Part shown: positions 50,834-59,093 of the stretch, in pieces | How positions within the stretch are numbered: position 1 is the stretch's first letter | Layout: every line of letters begins with the position of its first letter | Source of the DNA: CAZDQL01 sp964507325 | GTDB taxonomy: Bacteria > Planctomycetota > UBA1135 > GCA-002686595 | DNA: 64,000 bases | Reading direction: 5' to 3' | Assembly (NCBI GenBank): GCA_964507325.1 | Contig: CAZDQL010000008.1 | Location: forward strand, 1-64,000 | The notes under the pieces: model-generated | The model's input: the letters and a program-made list of their open reading frames with translations, nothing else | Told to the model about the DNA's origin: nothing | Databases searched by the model: none | Position numbers and translations under genes: made by a program

Positions 50834-51318
50834 GCCGCCCGTCCCCCGCGATCCTCCTGCTGCTCCTCCTGGCTCCGGGCTTGGGGGCCTGCTTCTCCAG
50901 TCGCCCCGATCCGATCTGGGTCGACACCCAGATCGAGAGCGTTTCGGAGAGCGTCGTCTACGAGGTCATCCACCTCTCCCTGCAGCGGGCCGGCTATCCG
51001 GTGGGGATCGGCGCCGACCGCGCCGCCCGCCAGGTGGTGACCGGCTGGCTGACGTCGGAGGCACCCTTCAAGGGCAAGGGCTACCGTCAGAAGGCGCACC
51101 TGACCTACGAGCCGTCGGGGGAGGGCTCCTACGACGTGAGCGTGCGCGTGGAGCGCGAGGTCAACCAGAGCCTGCGACCCCTCGATCCACGCCACGCGAA
51201 GTGGGAACCCGCGCCCGACAACGCGCGGGAGGCGACTCGCATCCTGCAGTACGTGCGCTCCTACTTGGGTGGTGGGCGCTTCGAGGTGGGACCGAGGCCG
51301 GGCAAGCGCTTCGACTAG
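50830..51318 (+). CDS. Small hypothetical lipoprotein
   Basis: The protein has 162 residues. The lipobox GLGAC gives Cys at about residue 21. The mature part has alternating strands and one helix (residues about 35-60, VSESVVYEVIHLSLQRAGYP, then VTGWLTSEAPFKGKGYRQKA). This loosely resembles outer-membrane assembly lipoproteins, but I cannot assign a family. It is translationally coupled to der by an ATGA overlap. A C/T-rich gap of 198 bases follows, with no recognisable feature. Confidence 0.75.
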   Translation: MSRPSPAILLLLLLAPGLGACFSSRPDPIWVDTQIESVSESVVYEVIHLSLQRAGYPVGIGADRAARQVVTGWLTSEAPFKGKGYRQKAHLTYEPSGEGSYDVSVRVEREVNQSLRPLDPRHAKWEPAPDNAREATRILQYVRSYLGGGRFEVGPRPGKRFD

Positions 51319-51516
51319 CCCGCCACAGGACGTGATGCGGCGTAGCGTGCCCCGGAACGGGAATCGACCTCCACCACCAGGATCCCCCCTTCCGGGGTCG
51401 AAGGAAGGGCTGTCCCCACCCCGCGACCCCTCGCCCTCTCCCCCTCGCCCTCCGTTGTCTCCGCCGTACCGATCCTCGCCCCGCGTCTGCCGTAGCCGAT
51501 CCGCGAAGGGGCCGGC

Positions 51517-52560
51517 GTGAAGCTCGATCTCCTGCTCGCGGCGGACGCCCGCGCGGAGGCCCGCCAGATCGCTCGCGCCTACGGCGCGGCACTCGCCGCG
51601 CTGTCCTTCGACGTCGACCTGCGGGGCACTTCTCCAGGGGAGCCGGCCCGGCCGGGGGTCGACCTGATCCACCTGCACCCCGGGCCCGCCACTTCGCCGG
51701 AGCTCCTCGACGCCCTGCCGCAGGGGAAGCCGCTGGTGCTCTTCCCCCACGATCCCGAGAGCCTGGGGATCGCGGGCCGCGGGGACGGAGGCTCGCTGCG
51801 CGGCCGGGCCTTCGCGGCTCGAGCCGCCCTGGTGGTGACCCCCAGCCGGCGCTCCCTGGTGCGGCTGCTCGACTCCGTCCCCCTGGCGGCGGGGCAGGGG
51901 CGCATCCTCTCCCCGGGAACCGCGCTGGAGCTGCCCGCCGGCACCCCCCGCCCCCGGGCGTGGTCGGGAGGGGAGGCGCTGGTGGTCCTGCTCCTCGGGG
52001 AGCGCTCGGAGGAGGCGGGCAGCCTGGACCTGGTGCGCGGCCTGGCCGCCGTCAGCGACGGAGAGGTCGAGCTCCTCGCCGCGGGGCCCTCTCGGGGGCA
52101 GTTCGACCGCCGCCTGGTGCGGGAGGCGGGAGCGCTGCGCCTGGACCTGCGCCCACCCCTGGCCTCGGGGGAGCTGGCGGCCCTGGCCCAGCGGGCCCAC
52201 GTCGCAGCCTTCCCCTCACGACGTGCCGAGAGCTACGCTCTGCCCGTCGACGACGCCCTGGCCCTGGGCCTCCCGGTCTGGGCTTCCGGCGGGGAGGTGG
52301 TTCTCGAGCGCGTGGATGGCAGCGCGATCACCCTCCTGCCCCGCGAGGAGCCCGGAGCCTGGACCGCCGAGGCGGAGGCGTGGATCGCCGACCCCGCCCT
52401 GTGCGCCGCGGCCCACGCCGTGCTGCCGGAGCGGGTCCCCACAGTCGCCGATGCGGCCGCGGTGCTCGGCCGCTGGTCCCAGGATCTACCCCCCAACCCG
52501 AGTGAGCGCCCAGCCGACCCCAGCCGACCCGGATCCCCTGCGGATCGACGCTCTGCCTAG
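51517..52560 (+). CDS. Glycosyltransferase family 4-like protein
   Basis: This 347-residue protein has the two-domain GT-B shape. An N-terminal Rossmann part has HLHPGPATSPELLDAL and VVTPSRRSL. The C-terminal donor domain has the HVAAFPSRRAESYALPVDDA segment, whose Glu-x7-Glu-like pattern is weak. It is shorter than most GT4 enzymes. A GTG start at 51517 is used, as no ATG lies near. It starts a block of glycosyltransferase genes. Confidence 0.65.
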   Translation: MKLDLLLAADARAEARQIARAYGAALAALSFDVDLRGTSPGEPARPGVDLIHLHPGPATSPELLDALPQGKPLVLFPHDPESLGIAGRGDGGSLRGRAFAARAALVVTPSRRSLVRLLDSVPLAAGQGRILSPGTALELPAGTPRPRAWSGGEALVVLLLGERSEEAGSLDLVRGLAAVSDGEVELLAAGPSRGQFDRRLVREAGALRLDLRPPLASGELAALAQRAHVAAFPSRRAESYALPVDDALALGLPVWASGGEVVLERVDGSAITLLPREEPGAWTAEAEAWIADPALCAAAHAVLPERVPTVADAAAVLGRWSQDLPPNPSERPADPSRPGSPADRRSA

Positions 52561-54091
52561 ATCGGTGCTGGCGCTCGGCGCGCGCCCCGGGGACGTCATC
52601 GCGGGCTGCGGTGGGGCGCTCGCTCTGCACGCCCAGCGTGGCGACCGGGTGCGCGCGGTGGCCCTGGCCGCCGGGGCGGAGGAGCTCTGCGAAGCGGCGC
52701 AGGCGGAGCTGCGGGCGGCGGCGATGCCCCTCGGGGTCTCCGACGTCGCCTGCCTCCCCCAAGCGCCGGGGAGCCTGCTCGGGGACTTCGAGCTGGCGCA
52801 GCGCTGCCGCGAGCTCCTCGACGGGGCCGAGCTGGTGTACGCCCCCGCCCCGGGGGATTCCGACGGCGACCGCCGGGCGCTGGCGGCCGCGGCGAGCGCG
52901 TTGGAGGGGGCGGGTGCGCGCCTGGCCTTCTACGCCCTGGACGCGGCTGCACCCGGAGCCCCCCTCGACGTCGGCGCGTTCCTGTCGAGCAAGGCCGAAG
53001 CCCTGGAGCGCCTCGGCGGCGACGCGCCGCAGCGCTTCGAGTTCGACCGCCTGCTCGCGCGGCGGGTGACGGGGGGGGAGTCCTCCGCCGCGGAGCTCCT
53101 GGATCTGCCCAGCGCCGGGTCCGCCCAGGCGGTGGTCGCAGCGGCGGAGCGCCGGCGTGCCGGCCGCGACCTGCCCCGCGCCACGGCGGTCATCTCCACC
53201 TGGAACAAGCTGGAGGACGTGCTCGCCAACCTGCGCGCCCTGGCAGCACAGACGCGCCCCTTCGACGACGTGGTGGTGGTGGACAACGCCAGCGACGACG
53301 GGACGGCGGACGCCATCCGCGCCGAGTTCCCCCGGGCGCGGCTGGTGGTCATGCCCCACTCCCGCTACGGCGCCTGCGAGACCTTCAACATCGGCTTCGC
53401 CAGCGCGCGCACCGAGTTGACCGCGATCCTCGACGACGACGTCCTGCTCAGTCCGGGGTGGTTGGAGGGGGCCATCGACCGCCTGCTCGCCGAGCCGGAG
53501 AGCACCGCGGTGCTGTCGACCAAGGTGGTGGAGCCGGGGATGCCCGCCAGCTACCGCGACTCCCCGGAGGTCAACGACGAGCGCTACATGAGCACCTTCC
53601 GCGGCTGCGCGAGCCTGGCTCGCACCCACGCCCTGCGCGAGGCGGGAGGGTACGACGAGCGCCTATTCATCTACGGCAACGAGCGCGACCTGACCTGTCG
53701 CCTGCTGAACCTGGGCTACCGCGTGCTGCAGTACCCGGGGGTCGAGGTGTTCCACAAGACCCCCTTCGGCATCAAGATGGGCAAGCGCAGCCTCTTCTTC
53801 CACGCCCGCAACGCCTGGCTCGCCCAGCTCAAGTACGCGCCCCTGGGGGACCTCCTGCGCATGCCCTGGCTGGTCCTGACCAAGGTGCTCCTGCGCCCGA
53901 GCCAGAAGGAGTCGCAAGGCAGCGTGCACGACGCGACCGGCACGATCGGCATCTCCCGCTCCATTCGCGAGACACCGGGGGCGTGGTGGATCCTCTTCAA
54001 GGCCGCCGCCAGCGTGGCGTGGAACCTGCCCTACTGCCTGCGCCGCCGAGCGCCCTGCCGGGCGGACGACTTCGAGTTGCCGATCGAGTAG
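52502..54091 (+). CDS. Degenerate PIG-L deacetylase-like domain fused to a GT2 glycosyltransferase
   Basis: The protein has 529 residues. Residues 20-215 follow the PIG-L/LmbE fold: VLALGARPGDVIAGCGGALA and GDRVRAVALAAGAEEL align with the family start. However, the metal motif PHPDDE has become ARPGDV (27-32), and the later His motif reads PGDSDGDRRA, so catalysis is unlikely. Residues 225-529 are a GT2 glycosyltransferase: TAVISTWNKLEDVLANLRAL, VVVDNASDDGT, AILDDDVLLSPGW (DxD) and GGYDERLFIYGNERDLTCRL. The GTG at 52502 overlaps the previous gene by 59 bases; GTG 52565 is an alternative start. Confidence 0.75.
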   Translation: MSAQPTPADPDPLRIDALPRSVLALGARPGDVIAGCGGALALHAQRGDRVRAVALAAGAEELCEAAQAELRAAAMPLGVSDVACLPQAPGSLLGDFELAQRCRELLDGAELVYAPAPGDSDGDRRALAAAASALEGAGARLAFYALDAAAPGAPLDVGAFLSSKAEALERLGGDAPQRFEFDRLLARRVTGGESSAAELLDLPSAGSAQAVVAAAERRRAGRDLPRATAVISTWNKLEDVLANLRALAAQTRPFDDVVVVDNASDDGTADAIRAEFPRARLVVMPHSRYGACETFNIGFASARTELTAILDDDVLLSPGWLEGAIDRLLAEPESTAVLSTKVVEPGMPASYRDSPEVNDERYMSTFRGCASLARTHALREAGGYDERLFIYGNERDLTCRLLNLGYRVLQYPGVEVFHKTPFGIKMGKRSLFFHARNAWLAQLKYAPLGDLLRMPWLVLTKVLLRPSQKESQGSVHDATGTIGISRSIRETPGAWWILFKAAASVAWNLPYCLRRRAPCRADDFELPIE

Positions 54092-54093
54092 CC

Positions 54094-55170
54094 ATGGGTG
54101 CTGTCGCGCAGCTGGGTGGGGTGTCGGCGGTGGTCGTCAACTGGAACGGCGAGAGCTACCTGCCCGCTTGCCTGGACGCACTGAGCGCCCTGGAGCTGGA
54201 CGAGATCCTGGTGGTGGACAACGACTCCAGCGACGGGAGCCTCGAGCTCCTGGCGAGCCGCTACCCCGAGGTCGAAGTCATCGACGCGCGCGAGAACGCC
54301 GGTCCCGCGCGGGCGCGCAACCTGGGGATGCGGGCGGCGCGCAACCGCTGGGTACTGGCGATCGACAACGACGTGATCGTCTGCTCCGACCTCCTCAAGC
54401 GGCTGGCCGCGGCGGCCCTCGAGAGGCCCGACGCCGCCGTGATCCAGCCCAGGAGCGTCTTCGCGGGGGATGCGGAGCGGGTGCATTACGACGGTGGCGG
54501 CCTGCACTACGCGGGACTGATCACCCTGCGCAACTTCTACACCCCGCTGGCCCAGGCCGAGGGCGAAGGGGTGGTGGAGGTGGACGTCGCCATCTCCCTC
54601 TGCCTCCTGGTCGACGCCTGGGCGCTGCTGGCGCTGGGTGGGTACGACGAGCGCTACTTCATCCTCTTCGAGGACCTGGACCTCTCCCACCGGGTGCGCT
54701 TGGCGGGGCGCTCGATCCTCTCGGTGGAGGAGGCCCTCGTCCTGCACGACGAGGGGACCGAGGGGATCTCCTTCCGCAGGGGGAACCAGTACCCCCGCTC
54801 GCGGGTCTTCTACCACTCGCGCAACCGCTGGACCTACCTCCTCAAGTGCAACCGGCTCTGGACCCTGTTCTTGGCCGCGCCGGGGATCCTCGTCTACGAG
54901 GCGGCTTGGCTCTGCTTCGTCGCGCGTCAGGGGGCGCTGGGGGAGTGGTGGCGCGGCAAGCTGGCGGCGCTGCGGGACCTGCCCGGCACCCTCGAGCTGC
55001 GGCGCCAGACCCAGGCGCTGCGCATCCGCGGCGACCGAGGATTGCTGCGCGGCGGGCCCCTGACCTTGACGCCGGGGCTGAAGCAGGGGGGCGGGGCCTC
55101 GGGCGCGGCGCGCGTGCTCGATTGGGTGTTGCGCGGGTGGTGGGGGGTGGTGCGCTGGCTGGTGGCCTGA
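54094..55170 (+). CDS. Glycosyltransferase family 2 protein
   Basis: This 358-residue GT2 enzyme has the rhamnosyltransferase/WbbL-like layout. VVVNWNGESYLPACLDAL is at about residues 12-29, VVDNDSSDGS at about 39-48, a donor-site AIDNDVIV (DxD) at about 90, and GGYDERYFILFEDLDLSHRV with the acceptor-side ED motif near 188. A hydrophobic segment at about 255-278 may attach it to the membrane. It follows the fused GT2 gene by two bases and probably acts in the same polysaccharide pathway. Confidence 0.87.
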   Translation: MGAVAQLGGVSAVVVNWNGESYLPACLDALSALELDEILVVDNDSSDGSLELLASRYPEVEVIDARENAGPARARNLGMRAARNRWVLAIDNDVIVCSDLLKRLAAAALERPDAAVIQPRSVFAGDAERVHYDGGGLHYAGLITLRNFYTPLAQAEGEGVVEVDVAISLCLLVDAWALLALGGYDERYFILFEDLDLSHRVRLAGRSILSVEEALVLHDEGTEGISFRRGNQYPRSRVFYHSRNRWTYLLKCNRLWTLFLAAPGILVYEAAWLCFVARQGALGEWWRGKLAALRDLPGTLELRRQTQALRIRGDRGLLRGGPLTLTPGLKQGGGASGAARVLDWVLRGWWGVVRWLVA

Positions 55171-55223
55171 GTCGGGGGCATCCTTCGCGCGCTGCGGGCT
55201 GACGCTGCTGCTATCCTCCTCCG

Positions 55224-56612
55224 GTGCGCATCCTCCTCGTCAGCCACCGCTTCCCGCCGGAGCACACCGCCGGAACGGAGGTCTACAGCGCCGAGCTGGG
55301 GGCGCGCCTGGTCGCCCTCGGCTGCCAGGTGAAGGTCTTCACCGCCGGGAAGGACGTGGGGCGCCCCGACCTCAGCGTGCACGAGCGCGTCCACCGCAGG
55401 ATGGGGGTGGTCGAGCTGACCAACAACCTCTTCCTCGAGCGCTTCGAGGAGACCTACCGGCGCCCCGCCGTCGACGACCGTTTCGCGCAGCTGCTCGACG
55501 AGTGGCGACCGGACGTGGTGCACGTCCACCATCTGCTCTACCTCTCCAGCGGGCTCCTCGATCGGGCGCGCGAGCGCGGCATCCCGGTGGTGATGACCCT
55601 GCACGACTTCTGGCTCGAGTGCCCGCGCTTCGGCCAGCTCGTCCACGCGGACGGAAGCCTGTGCCGAGAGGTCGACGCTCAGCGCTGTGGCGCCTGTCTG
55701 CCCTCCTTCCCCTGGCGGCAGTCGGGACTGGCGCGCGGTGTGGGGCGCGCCCTGTCGGGGGTGCGGCGGGGAACGGGGGTGGACCTCGCCCCGCTGGCGC
55801 GGGGAGTGGGGCGCGCCCTCCAGGGCCGTCGGGGGCAAGAGCGCTTCGAGCCGCCCGACGCCGAGGAGCAGGCGCGTTACGCCGAGGCGGTGCGGGAACG
55901 TCGTGCCTACCTCACCGGTCGAGTGCCCGGCGCCGTTCAGCGCTTCCTCTCGCCGAGCCGCTTCCTGCGCGAGCGCATGGTCGCCTGGGGCCTGCCCGCC
56001 GAGCGCATCACCTACCTCTCCTCCGGAGTGGACCGCGACGCCTTCGCCGCTCCACGCCGCCCTCGGAGCTCGACGCCAGTCGTGCGCTTCCTCGGCACCT
56101 TCGTTCCCTTGAAGGGCGCCCACGTCCTGCTGGAGGCGTGGGGGCGCTTGGATCCGGAACTGCGCGCCCGGGGAGAGCTCCATCTCCACGGCCCCGATGG
56201 CTTCGTGCCCGAGTACGTCGCCGAGCTCGACCGCCGCGCCGCCGCGCTCGGCGTCACCCGCACCCCGGCCCTGGACCGGGCGGGGGTCGCGCGCGCCCTG
56301 GCGGAGACGGATCTCCTGGTCGTGCCCAGTCTGTGGTTCGAGAACCGGCCGCTGATCGTGCTCGAGGCCCTGGCGGCGCGGGTGCCGCTGTGCGTCTCCG
56401 ACCTGGGTGGACTGGTCGAGCTGGTCGAGGAGGGGGTGGCGGGCTGGCGCTTCCCCTGCGGCGACTCGCAGGCCCTCGCTTCGCGGCTGGCGGAGTTGCT
56501 CGCGGAGCCGCGGCGCCTCGAGGAGCTCTCCTTCGACGTCGACCACCTCCTGCCGAGTTGGGACGAGGTCGCCGGGACGCACCTCGACCTCTACCGGGAG
56601 CTCGTCGAATGA
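55224..56612 (+). CDS. Glycosyltransferase family 4 protein
   Basis: This 462-residue GT-B enzyme begins ILLVSHRFPPEHTAGTEVYS, the typical GT4 acceptor-side start with Gly-rich loop. VVHVHHL and TLHDFWLECPRFGQLV (about 132) are common in this family. The donor domain has FLGTFVPLKGAHVLLEAWGR and VPSLWFENRPLIVLEALAAR, holding the Glu-x7-Glu motif. Residues about 150-235 contain four Cys (SLCREVDAQRCGACL) and an inserted Arg-rich helical part. It starts with GTG 55224. Its stop overlaps the next gene as ATGA. Confidence 0.88.
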   Translation: MRILLVSHRFPPEHTAGTEVYSAELGARLVALGCQVKVFTAGKDVGRPDLSVHERVHRRMGVVELTNNLFLERFEETYRRPAVDDRFAQLLDEWRPDVVHVHHLLYLSSGLLDRARERGIPVVMTLHDFWLECPRFGQLVHADGSLCREVDAQRCGACLPSFPWRQSGLARGVGRALSGVRRGTGVDLAPLARGVGRALQGRRGQERFEPPDAEEQARYAEAVRERRAYLTGRVPGAVQRFLSPSRFLRERMVAWGLPAERITYLSSGVDRDAFAAPRRPRSSTPVVRFLGTFVPLKGAHVLLEAWGRLDPELRARGELHLHGPDGFVPEYVAELDRRAAALGVTRTPALDRAGVARALAETDLLVVPSLWFENRPLIVLEALAARVPLCVSDLGGLVELVEEGVAGWRFPCGDSQALASRLAELLAEPRRLEELSFDVDHLLPSWDEVAGTHLDLYRELVE

Positions 56613-57508
56613 ACACGCGGTCACTTCTCTCCCTGCTGATCCTCGCCACCCTCGCCTGCGCCGCGCCAGAGGAGGAGACGGGAGGCCGGATGCGCGCGAT
56701 GGACGAGCTCCCCGAGTCCTACCGCGAGGCGTGGATCGCCTGGGTCGAGGACGCCCCGCGCTGGCGCACGCTCAGGGAGGAGGCGCTGGCCGACGAGCGC
56801 TTGACCGCCTTCCTGGTGGACAACCTGGCGCGGGTGATGCTCCAGCACTGCCGCGGGGGGCGGATCGTCGACCACGGCGCCGACGAGCACGGGCCCTTCG
56901 AGCGGGCCCGCGCCGAGCTGGTGCGCTTCGGCGCGGCGTCGGTGCCGACCCTGACGGAGCTCCTGGCGATCGGGGACGCCCTGACCGCGCACCAGTGCGC
57001 CGAGCTCCTGGCGGAGATCGGCGCGGCGGCCATCGACTCCGTCGTCTCCCTCCTGGAGCGCGACGACGACCAGGCGCGGGCGCGCGCGGCGGAGCTCCTC
57101 GCCCGCCTGCCCCACGCCCGTGCCGGAGAGGGGCGGGTGCGCGCCGCCCTGGCCGAGGTCCTGGCCGGGGATTCCTTCTGGTTGGCGCGCAGCAGGGCCG
57201 CCGGCGCCCTCGGAGCGCGCGGGGCGCGGGACACCGACTTGACCGCGACCCGCAAGATGCTGCTCCCCGGGCTGGCGGACGAGGACACCACCGTCGCCCG
57301 GGAGACCGCCGTGGCCCTGGCGCGGCTCGGCGATCCCGAGGCGATCCCGGCCCTGATCAACTTCCTCGAGGGCACCGAGGACCTCCCCTGCCACCGCGCC
57401 GCCCAGGGGGCGTTGGAGATCCTGGCGCGCACCCGCGAGCCCCAGAGCGCGCGCGCCTGGCGCGCCTGGTGGCGCGACAACCGACCGGCGCCTTCCCAGT
57501 CGCGGTAA
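56609..57508 (+). CDS. HEAT-repeat lipoprotein
   Basis: This 299-residue protein has a lipobox TLAC (Cys at about residue 17). From about residue 80 on it consists of HEAT-like repeats, for example FGAASVPTLTELLAIGDA, GAAAIDSVVSLLERDDDQ, VARETAVALARLGDPEAIPA and CHRAAQGALEILARTREP. HEAT repeats mediate protein binding, and no catalytic motif is seen. It is coupled to the GT4 gene (ATGA), which hints at a link with surface polysaccharide, but the context is thin. Confidence 0.8.
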   Translation: MNTRSLLSLLILATLACAAPEEETGGRMRAMDELPESYREAWIAWVEDAPRWRTLREEALADERLTAFLVDNLARVMLQHCRGGRIVDHGADEHGPFERARAELVRFGAASVPTLTELLAIGDALTAHQCAELLAEIGAAAIDSVVSLLERDDDQARARAAELLARLPHARAGEGRVRAALAEVLAGDSFWLARSRAAGALGARGARDTDLTATRKMLLPGLADEDTTVARETAVALARLGDPEAIPALINFLEGTEDLPCHRAAQGALEILARTREPQSARAWRAWWRDNRPAPSQSR

Positions 57509-57571
57509 GGGGCGACGAGAAGCGGGAGTTCCCCAAGGACAGCCGGGCTCGCGTCACTAAGATCAGGGGTG

Positions 57572-58258
57572 ATGGTGGATTGGAAGATCTCCGGCCGTAG
57601 GGGCGTGTGCAGCGCCTGCGAGCGTCCCTTCGAGGATGGGGAAGCCGTCATCTCCTCCCTGCGCGTCACCGCAGAGGGGCTGGAGCGCGTGGACGTCTGT
57701 CGCGCCCTCTGGGAAGGGCACCCCGAGCACGCCCGGGGCGAGGCGTGCCGCGCCGCTTGTGCCGCCCGGACTCAGGGCGAGGGCCAGACGCAGGAGGTCG
57801 GCGAGGGGGCCCTCTTCTGGTGGGCGGCGCGCCACCGCCTCGCCAAGCGCAGGACGATTCAGCTCGATCTGGAGTCGTTGGAGCGCCTCTTCGACGAGCT
57901 CGAGGGGCACGCAGAGCTGGCCGTGCGCGAGCTGCGCTACGTCCTGTGCCTGCTCCTCATGCGCAAGCGTCGCCTCAAGGTCGTGAAGGTCGAGCGCGAC
58001 GCCGAGGGGGAGTTCTTCGTGGTCAAGAAGCCCAAGCGGGAGGAGCGCTACCGGGTCTTCGCCTACGACCTGGGGCCGGACCGCCTGGAGGAGGTGCGCC
58101 GGCGGCTGCAGGCGCTCTTCGACGGCGACCCAGTGGGCGGCGGCCTGGCCCCCGAGGAGGCCCCCGAGGAGGCGCCCGCCGAAGGGGACGAGGAGGTGGA
58201 GCCCGCGGACGGTTCCTCCGGTGCGCCGGTGGGGGGGACAGTGGAGGCGGTGGAGTGA
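57572..58258 (+). CDS. Hypothetical protein with Cys-rich N-terminal domain
   Basis: I do not recognise a named family. The protein has 228 residues. The N-terminus has CSACERPFEDGEAV near residue 14 and later Cys in VDVCRALWEGHPEHARGEACRAAC, an arrangement suggesting a zinc ribbon. Residues about 85-180 form a helical domain with VLCLLLMRKRRLKVVKVERD. The last 45 residues are acidic and low-complexity. I chose ATG 57572; a GTG three bases upstream is equal. It lies just upstream of the division gene cluster and may be conserved with it. Confidence 0.7.
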   Translation: MVDWKISGRRGVCSACERPFEDGEAVISSLRVTAEGLERVDVCRALWEGHPEHARGEACRAACAARTQGEGQTQEVGEGALFWWAARHRLAKRRTIQLDLESLERLFDELEGHAELAVRELRYVLCLLLMRKRRLKVVKVERDAEGEFFVVKKPKREERYRVFAYDLGPDRLEEVRRRLQALFDGDPVGGGLAPEEAPEEAPAEGDEEVEPADGSSGAPVGGTVEAVE

Positions 58259-58580
58259 GCCGGGCAGTCCAGTGGCGCCAGGTGGAGCGGCTCGGGATCC
58301 CGGAGTTGGGACCGCCCCTCTTTTTGCAGTCCGGGCAACCACTAGATCTTGGGGGTATCCCCCGGTTTCCAGTCCACGTTAGGGCCATATCTTGGGCCCG
58401 CGAGAGTGGTCTCCCACCTCCTCCATCGGCCGTAAGTCCAGTGTCCGTACCGAGTTCCGACCACTTTTCTCGAGCCGGGCCTTTTGTGGGGCCAGGTGGT
58501 GCGGAAGAATACCCGCATGGAGCTGGGTGGGTATCGGTGGTCCATGGGGGCGTGCGCCTCCAACGGGGTGGAGTGGAGTC
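58259..58580 (+). promoter_or_regulatory. Leader region of the mraZ cluster
   Basis: This 322-base non-coding gap is visibly less GC-rich than its surroundings. It has a ten-base palindrome CGGGATCCCG near 58293 followed by a T5 tract at 58321, perhaps the end of the previous transcript. A perfect GGGGGTATCCCCC palindrome is at 58351-58363. TGGGT at 58524 and 58528 and TGGTC at 58538 recall MraZ-binding TGGG motifs, but the spacing is irregular. No convincing promoter hexamers are seen. Confidence 0.3.
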
Positions 58581-59093
58581 GTGTTCTGCGGTGACTCCCG
58601 CCACACCGTCGACGGGAAGCATCGGGTCTTCGTCCCGAAGCGCTTCCTGTCGCTCCTGCCCCTGGACGAGTCGGGGAACCGCATAGCCGTTCTGACCCGC
58701 GGCCTCGACGGCTGCCTCTACCTCTTCGCCGAAGAGGGGTTGGAGCGCGCCCTCGACAGGATGGACACCGAGGCGTTCGCGGGGATCGACCACCGCGTCC
58801 TGCAGCGGATGTTCTTCAGCTTCACGAGCCGAGTCACCCTGGACGCCTCCGGTCGTCTGCTCCTGCCGCAGAAGCTGCGCGAGCTGGCGAAGATCGACAA
58901 GCACGTGGTGATGCTCGGAGTGCGCGACCGGGTGGAGATCTGGGCCGCCGAGCGCTGGGACGCCTTCGAAGCAGAGAACGCCGATGCCTTCGAACGCCTG
59001 GAACGCATCCTCACCACGAACGGCAGCGGCAACAGCGGCAACAGCGGCAGCAACGGCGACAGCGGCAGCAACGGCGGTGGAGGCGGCACCTGA
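58581..59093 (+). CDS. mraZ: Transcriptional regulator MraZ
   Basis: MraZ is a ring-forming DNA-binding protein that usually represses its own division/cell-wall operon. The 170 residues comprise two SpoVT-AbrB-like halves: FCGDSRHTVDGKHRVFVPKRF at the start and SRVTLDASGRLLLPQKLREL in the second (about 75-95). The DxxGR(x) motifs for DNA binding read DGKHR in half 1 and DASGR in half 2, so half 1 is slightly degenerate. Residues 147-170 form a Gly/Ser/Asn repeat tail. The start is GTG 58581, chosen because GGAGTGGAG precedes it and it matches the family N-terminus. The stop overlaps the next ATG (TGATG). Confidence 0.9.
   Translation: MFCGDSRHTVDGKHRVFVPKRFLSLLPLDESGNRIAVLTRGLDGCLYLFAEEGLERALDRMDTEAFAGIDHRVLQRMFFSFTSRVTLDASGRLLLPQKLRELAKIDKHVVMLGVRDRVEIWAAERWDAFEAENADAFERLERILTTNGSGNSGNSGSNGDSGSNGGGGGT
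59019..59090 (+). repeat. Low-complexity repeat encoding the MraZ tail
   Basis: Bases here are a run of related units such as GGCAGCAACGGC and GGCAACAGC, encoding alternating Gly, Ser and Asn. Such trinucleotide-like repeats can change length by slippage. The reading frame stays open to the MraZ stop. Confidence 0.7.

Noticed and set aside
52502..53140. Functional PIG-L deacetylase
   Set aside because: The metal-binding motif is ARPGDV instead of PHPDDE and the second His motif is absent, so only the fold is called.
58524..58550. MraZ operator (evenly spaced TGGG repeats)
   Set aside because: Only two motifs fit a ten-base period and the third deviates; G-rich sequence makes chance matches likely. 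Kept only as a remark in the region entry.
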